DNA from: Balaenoptera acutorostrata
Lineage: Eukaryota; Chordata; Mammalia; Artiodactyla; Balaenopteridae
Direction of reading: 5' to 3'
Assembly: GCF_949987535.1 (NCBI RefSeq)
Contig: NC_080070.1
Span: forward strand, 7,126,016 to 7,190,015
DNA length: 64,000 nucleotides
The position numbers were made by a program, and so were the translations under genes. The notes below the pieces were generated by a model. That model was given only the letters and a program-made list of their open reading frames with translations. It did not search any database and was not told the DNA's origin. This document shows positions 57,987 through 64,000 of the stretch, piece by piece; position 1 is the first letter of the stretch, and every line of letters starts with the position of its first letter.

Positions 57987-60129
57987 CTGATTAATTTTTT
58001 TAATGGGAGAACAGATTACTGCTTATGAATGCAGTCTGGTTGTCAGAACTCTTTCAGAAGTTTTTTGGGGCAGAGAGACCTTTTTGGTGGGAAACACTGG
58101 TTTCCCTGCTGTCTGACAAGTGGGGGAGGGGCACGAAAATGTGTAACTGATGCACATTTCAAGGGAAAAAGAATTAGATGCCATAGAGAGGGGCAGACGA
58201 GTGCTTGGGGGTCAGAGGAGAGCACACTCACGATGGGCTAAGAACGGCCTGGGACGTCTGGTGGAGTGGGGGTCTTGAAGGAGAGGTAAGGATGGGAAGG
58301 CAGTGGTCTTCGGGCTGCAGTACCCATGCCCCGGGGTACAAGAGTCTTTCCAAGAAGGCACAACACAGAGGGCTTTGCGGGTTCAGCTTCCAAGTCTTTG
58401 TCCATCTGTTCTCCTTCATAAACGCATCAGTGAGGGCACTCGACACCTGCGGCCCCTGTAGCGCTGGTCCTCATCTCCCATGTCTCCTACCAGTGAAAGA
58501 AAAAGAGGAGGCGCCTCCTGCCCATCCTGCCTTATTATGGAGTGTTTCTCTGATGTATAAAAAGCCCTCTGGCTCACGAAACAAAGAGATAAGCCAGAAT
58601 GTTGGGGGACAGAACCAGAAGTACATCAGTGGCTCTGGGGCCTGGATGGCGAATTCTTTTGGAAGTTAGATCATTTGGAATATTTAGCTTTTGACAAAAT
58701 TGAAAGAGAACCTAATTAAGTTGTCAGCTAATAGGTCATTAGAAACAATTTTTGATGATATGTTAACCATGTGCTTTTGCAGTATTTATAATTCAGAAGT
58801 TCAAAGAACGAAGTGATGATTCCATAACAAAGCTCCCGCCAGCCCAGCTACAGATCTATGTAAATGAGCTCTCCCAATGGTTATATTTATAAAAATGAAA
58901 AATAGGAGCAGATTTTATTCTGAACGCTGTCTCATTCAAGCAATAAGAATATTCATTCTCAGATAAATGAACTAATTGGGGAAAAAGTCCCCATCCATCC
59001 TTGTAAGAGATACATTTCCTACACGTTTCCTATCTTGAATAATTATTTTTCATTCCACAATAATAATAACTAAGGATGACTTAAGCCAGGCAGACAAGTA
59101 ACACTTAGAACCCTGTGGTTATTAGAAATGAAAGCAAAATTAATCTTTCCATTTATATAACACATTTCTGTGCAGTAAATGAGGTGATCAGGAAGGCACC
59201 TAAGCATAAAAATATGTTCTATTAGGCTAAAATTCTGTGGGTAAAGTGGGAATGGAAATAGAAGTCCGTGGTGAAAAGGGATGATATTAAAATTTCAAGT
59301 ATAAAAGAAGAACTTGTTTGTGTATTTTTTAAGTGAATAATGGTGGGTTTTAAATTGCTAGGGTTCTTAGATTCCATTGGCAACATTAAATGGCAATGGA
59401 AGAGTTTATTTTAAAATATCAATATTTACAATACTCCAGAAATTACATCTTTAGCAGTGATTGAAGCATTTCGTATATTTATTCAAAAAGGTGCAAACGG
59501 GTACATGGTTTTAAAAAATTATCTTAGGGAGGAGGCAAGCAAAATATCTTCAGGAGTTTTGAAGTCAGGGAAGGTATCTTTCCGATGCTGGAGTCATAGT
59601 TGCGGATATAGTGCAGAGCCCAGAAGAGAGGAGGCCAGAGGAGGGGCACAGGAGGAAGGGGATGCAGGGGGATGACGTCGAGCTGGAGCAGGAGGAAGCC
59701 CAGGATGTGAGTGTGGATGACTTTATCTTTTTTGTAAGACAGAGAATAGGATGAAGACGTCTTTGGAGAGTCAAGTTGGAGGGAAGGTAGGCACGGTCTG
59801 CGTGGAAGGCTGTGGGGAGTGCAACCTGGGACATTAGGGCTGCTTTCTATGCGGTCCACTCCCCAGCTGTTGGGAATCGATTACTTGGCTGATCAGAGAG
59901 GAATTAAAGGATTGCCAAGCATCCGAAAGAACCCAGCTTTAGGTCACGTGGCATCAGTTGCTAGCATGAGTGGGCGGTCTGCTTTCTGGGCGCTGGGTCA
60001 CTTTAGTATGGGCGGGACGAGTGGATACGGCGAAGGACAGTGAGAAGCTTCGTTCACTGGGTTCCTGGTGCCTTTTTTTCCACAGCACGTAATCACCTTC
60101 TAACATACCATATAATTTATTAATTATGT
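57987..60129 (+). other. ZNF777: ZNF777 long intron, part 5
   Basis: No exon and no repeat that I can name. Frames such as 58205-58669 (154 codons) lack family signals. Confidence 0.45.
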
Positions 60130-60270
60130 TTATTGCCTTATGTGAGATGTAGGAGAGCGGGGAGCTATGTTTTGTTCACTGATGTGTCCCACCATTAGAA
60201 CATGCGTGGCACATAGGTGGTGCTCAATAAATAGCTACTGAATAAACATTCAAAGGATGAATGAATATGT
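60130..60270 (+). mobile_element. L2 LINE 3' end
   Basis: 'gttcactgatgtgtcccacc', 'gtggcacataggtggtgctc' and 'aataaatagctactgaataa' give the standard L2 3' end in the + direction. Confidence 0.75.
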
Positions 60271-60329
60271 TCATGCATTATATGTTTATAATTTCCTTAA
60301 TTGACAAAGTGATTTTCAACCTTTAAGGG

Positions 60330-61480
60330 GCTTCATGCTAGCACAGCTCTGCCCATAAGCAAGAAAATAAAGTTGAACCCCTACCTCACACTATACACAA
60401 GATAAAAAGAAATTTCAGGCGGAATAAAGAGCTAAATGTAAAAAATAAAATAATAAAAACCTGGGAATAAAATCTAGGAGATCAGATGAACCATCTAGGA
60501 CCAGAGGAGACCCTCTTAACTAAGACAGAAAATCCAAGAGCCGTAAGAAAGAGGGACATATTTGACAAGATGAAAACTTTAGGAAAGTTATATGATAAAA
60601 GTCAAAGACAAATGATAGATTTGGGGAAAATACTTGAAATGCCAGGAAGAGAAAATGGGTTATCTTTAATACAGGGATCAAAGGACTCTGACCAATTGAC
60701 AGAACACAGTTCACGTAGAATCAACTCTAAAAGGCCAATAAATAAAAGAAATGATATTCAGATTACCCTCGTCAGGGAAGTAGAATTAAAGTATCAGTAA
60801 GTTGTCACTTTATACCCATCAGACTGAGGAAGATTAAAAAGAGTAGTGGTGTCTGTTGCTGGCAGGCACGTGGGGAAAAGGGCTGGTAGAAATGTGAATA
60901 GTCACAGCCTGTGGAAAAGCAGTCTGATGACATCTATCAGAATCTAAAATATTTTTAATTTTTGACCCTGCAGCCCCACTCCTGGGACTCTCATAAAAAT
61001 AAAAGCACTATTTTATGGTTAGAGATATAAACACATGTTTATGGCAGTGTTGTTCACCATGGCAAAAGCCTGGCAGCAGAAAGTGAATGTTGTCAATAAG
61101 GAAATGGTGGAACACGTTGCTGTATTATCCTCACCGTGGAATATACGCAGCTTTGAAAAGGAACGCGTTAGCCTACAGAAATCGGTGTGAAGGGATTTCT
61201 ACAAGATATTTGGGTGAGAAAAGGAACATAGAGGATTATGTATAAGGCAATTTTATTTTTTTTTAAACCAGTAATGGCCAGAAAAGAAAAACATAAATGT
61301 AAACGTGCTGTGATAAATCACTACATAAGCATAGAGAAAAGTGTGAGGGCAGTTATGGGAATTACCTGGGAAGGTCATACCTGTCGAGTGGGGAGTGAGG
61401 AGAAGGGGAGGCAAATTAAAAGGGGAAAAAATACTGCACTAAAGAACAAAAATGTGCACTAGAATCCTGTTTATTGAAAG
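60330..61480 (+). mobile_element. Old L1 ORF2 C-terminal relic
   Basis: 'ctacctcacactatacacaa', 'taaaacctgggaataaaatc', 'agaaagtgaatgttgtcaat' and similar phrases track the L1 ORF2 end and 3' UTR with heavy decay. Confidence 0.7.
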
Positions 61481-62053
61481 TGATGCCTATGTGTGTAACG
61501 ACATTTGAAATTAACCTACAGATGTACAGGCAGATTAAAAAAAAAATGTCAGGGCTATGTGTGTAATCAGATGCTGTTTAACGAAAAACTAACCCCGCAG
61601 CCCCTCTTGTGCCTGTAAACGGGGGCCAGGAAGGGGCTGGGGGCCTCTGGTCTGTAGGACACCTGGTGGAGAAGTGTTGAAAAGGTGTGTGGGGAGACCA
61701 GACGATTAGCCTTTTTTTTATTCAGCTTGGTTGAGGGGGAGAGACAGAAACTGTTGCCTTTGGCTGACCTAACCTGGGAAAGGGAATTAGGATCTCTTTC
61801 TAAAAGAAACCCTTATTTTAAAATTACAGGGGGTCATGGAGACAAACTTGCGTCTATTTTAACTTGACTCCAGTTCATATTCAAGGCTACACAGTGTCCA
61901 TGCCTACTTACTGCCAACTCAGGATATTTCTTCAGGGTCTCTAAAGTAAGAATTTTGGAAATATAAATTCTAGGGCCACAAAACCCTGGGCAGGTGGAAT
62001 GAACACGTTCTGGATTCTCTTGTCCTCCCCCCACCCCACCCCCGCCCTCTCAG
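61481..62053 (+). other. ZNF777: ZNF777 long intron end
   Basis: Sequence up to the C-rich polypyrimidine tract (cctccccccaccccaccccc, 62025-62044) and CAG acceptor ending at 62053. Nothing else found. Confidence 0.6.
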
Positions 62054-62305
62054 CTCACGACGGGATCGTGATTAAGATCGAGGTGCAGACCAACGACGAG
62101 GGCTCCGAGAGTCTGGAGACACCGGAGCCCCTGATGGGCCAGGTGGAGGAGCATGGCTTCCAGGACTCGGACCTGGGGGACCCGTGCGGCGAGCAGCCGG
62201 ACCTGGACATGCAGGAGCCGGAAAACCCGCTGGAGGCGTCCACGGAGAGCTCAGGCGAGTTCAGTGAGCTCAAGCAGATGCTGGTGCAGCAGAGAAACTG
62301 CGCGG
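62054..62305 (+). CDS. ZNF777: ZNF777 acidic linker exon with SUMO-type motif
   Basis: A 252-nt exon, phase 1 on both sides, encoding HDGIVIKIEVQTNDEGSES and an acidic run to SELKQMLVQQRNCA. It matches the remembered human linker very well. IKIE is a sumoylation-type motif, comparable with IKTE in ZNF746. Donor GTGAGT at 62306. It lies 13 kb after the previous exon. The next exon, expected to carry the zinc fingers, is not in the window. Confidence 0.95.
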
Positions 62306-64000
62306 GTGAGTGGGGGGCTGGGGCCTGTGGGGCAGCCGCGGTCTCCTTTAGAGGGGTGCTGAGGGCTCAACAGGTGTGACGGAACCAAGCACGGCCTTAG
62401 CTACAGCTTCCCTGCCTCGGGATTTAAAAGCATCCGTCTCCCGGCAAGGAAGGAGGGTGTTCACAGCCAAAGGCCGGGTCAGGTGAGGACATCAGGGGCT
62501 GGCGGAGATCATCTCTCCGGCCCCCTCCCTCTACAGGCAGAGAAGGTCTCACACTAGTGGCAATGCTAGAACTTCCATCTCCCGACGCGTCCTTCGTCAC
62601 TCCCTTGTCACACTGGAAGCCTCAACTGGCTTGAAGATTTCCACTCTTGAAGAGCACATCTTTGTAAATGGCCGAGGCTGCTTTTTCTGGTAGAATCTAG
62701 GCATCATTTTTGTTTAATCACAAAACCTCAGGGTCACCATTCTGCACATTCTTGCTCCCTGTGAGGACAAGGAAACAGTGAGGAAGTGGGCTTGCAGCAG
62801 CACAGCCAGGACATCTTTTGTGGTCAATTTTGTGATGCTAAGCCGTCCTTGCAGGCCTGAGAAAAGCCCTGTCTGATCATCGTGGTGTATTTTTTTAAAT
62901 ACACTACTAGACTTAGCCGCTATTTTATTCAGGAATTTTACAACTATATTCATAAATGAAGTGAACCTGAACTTTTCTGGAATCATCATTAAGATTATAC
63001 TAGACTTATCAAAGGAACTGGGAAGCTTTTGCTCTTTTTTCTGTATCCTAAAAATAATGTGTAAGATAGGAATTCTGTGTGCTCCTTGAAAATTTGGTAG
63101 AACCCACTTGGATTTTGGTTTTTGTCTGTATGTTTTGTTTATGTGCAAAAGAGTCAATTGACAAGATGAAAACTTTAGGAAAGTAATATCATATCAATTA
63201 TCATATTTTAATATCATGACCATATGATATCAAAGTTATATCAATAATCATATCAATATATTATTTATACTTAGAAATGTATCCACATCCATTTTATTTA
63301 GGTTTTTTTAAAGTATTATTTTGATGATTAAAAAAATTTTTTTTCATTTTATTTTATTCCCTTGCAGTTTGTCTTTTTGCACGTAAAATATGGACATTCT
63401 TCTTGGTCAAAAGATGGGTATCTAACTCCTTATATTTAAATAATTGCATGATACTTGAGAAATCTTCTTAATATACCATGTTGTCTTTCATTAGAGAATA
63501 GTGAAAGACACAAGGCAAATTGTGAGAATTCGTTGAATGGGAGCTTCATAAGAGCAATTCCAGATTGCCCTTTGAACACTCCCATTAATTCTGTTAGTAC
63601 CATTTAGTGATATTGTAAGCTTTTTGTGGGATTTCGAGACCTGAATTTTAGGGCCAACTGTTTCATTCTTATTTCATTAAGAAAAAACAACTTGGAAACT
63701 CAAGGAGAGTTTAAATCTTCCAAGGCCCATATTTCCCCCTCTGCCTTTCATAAACAACCCTATTTTCAGGATAAACACCAGGGCAATGAGTTACCAACCT
63801 CTGAAGCTGCTTCCTCCTTCCTGATCTTTTAAGCATCGTGTTCCAGGGATGTTCTGGGTCACTTCCTGCTGAGAGTCCTAACAGGACCGAGGCAGCATTG
63901 TCTTACGACGGGAGGCCTGAGCTGGGACTTGGCACACCTGTGTTCTCATTTTAACACTGCCACCTACTGGGTGCAGAGGAGTAGCTGGAAGTGCTGTGGC
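62306..64000 (+). other. ZNF777: ZNF777 intron to window end
   Basis: Unique and AT-rich intron; 63180-63260 has an ATATCA-rich run. The final ~80 bp resemble a degraded MIR. The zinc-finger exon is not reached. Confidence 0.5.

Noticed and set aside
58205..58669. 154-codon open frame in the ZNF777 intron
   Set aside because: No recognisable domain, start context or splice evidence; similar-sized frames occur by chance in this composition.

Overview
This window is mammalian nuclear DNA, most probably from a whale or dolphin. It carries many copies of a tRNA-derived SINE of the CHR type, the family shared by cetaceans, hippos and ruminants, and an artiodactyl-type L1. I recognise no ruminant BovB LINE and no Bov-tA-like SINE. 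The species assignment is inference from repeat content.

Two paralogous C2H2 zinc-finger genes lie head-to-tail on the + strand, in the order of the human 7q36.1 cluster. The first is the 3' part of ZNF746 (PARIS): coding exons at 5852-6043, 6540-6665 and 15674-16725, with a 3' UTR to about 18315. The second is the 5' part of ZNF777: a CpG-island first exon ending at 40714, a large HUB-domain exon at 44786-45646, a KRAB A exon at 46667-46793, and exons at 48929-49042 and 62054-62305. Its zinc-finger exon lies beyond the window. All exon junctions keep the reading frame and have GT/AG borders.

The most striking structure is inside the last ZNF746 intron. It is a tandem array of exactly 155 copies of a 51-bp unit (7303-15207), with no variant noticed. 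The flanks and the unit itself look like a MIR SINE, so the array seems to have grown from the core of one old MIR copy. Because 51 is a multiple of three and the unit has no stop in one frame on each strand, it makes two opposed open frames of about 2640 codons. These look like by-products of the repeat, not genes.

The rest is repeats. 1-2750 is an old antisense L1 interrupted by a young, 3'-truncated L1 piece. 3600-5480 is an old antisense LINE holding a SINE. 18.3-40 kb between the genes holds old LINE fragments, seven full-length-type CHR SINEs and a full-length but inactivated L1 (28627-34865), which itself holds a SINE between its two reading frames. 39.95-41.5 kb is the CpG island of ZNF777. 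The ZNF777 introns contain MIR, MER5A-like, L1M and HAL1-like relics, short and long CHR SINEs and CA microsatellites.

One gene-level observation goes beyond the usual annotation. The CpG-island exon has a strong-context ATG that splices in frame onto exon 2, which predicts a ZNF777 N-terminus of the MAEA type seen in sister genes.
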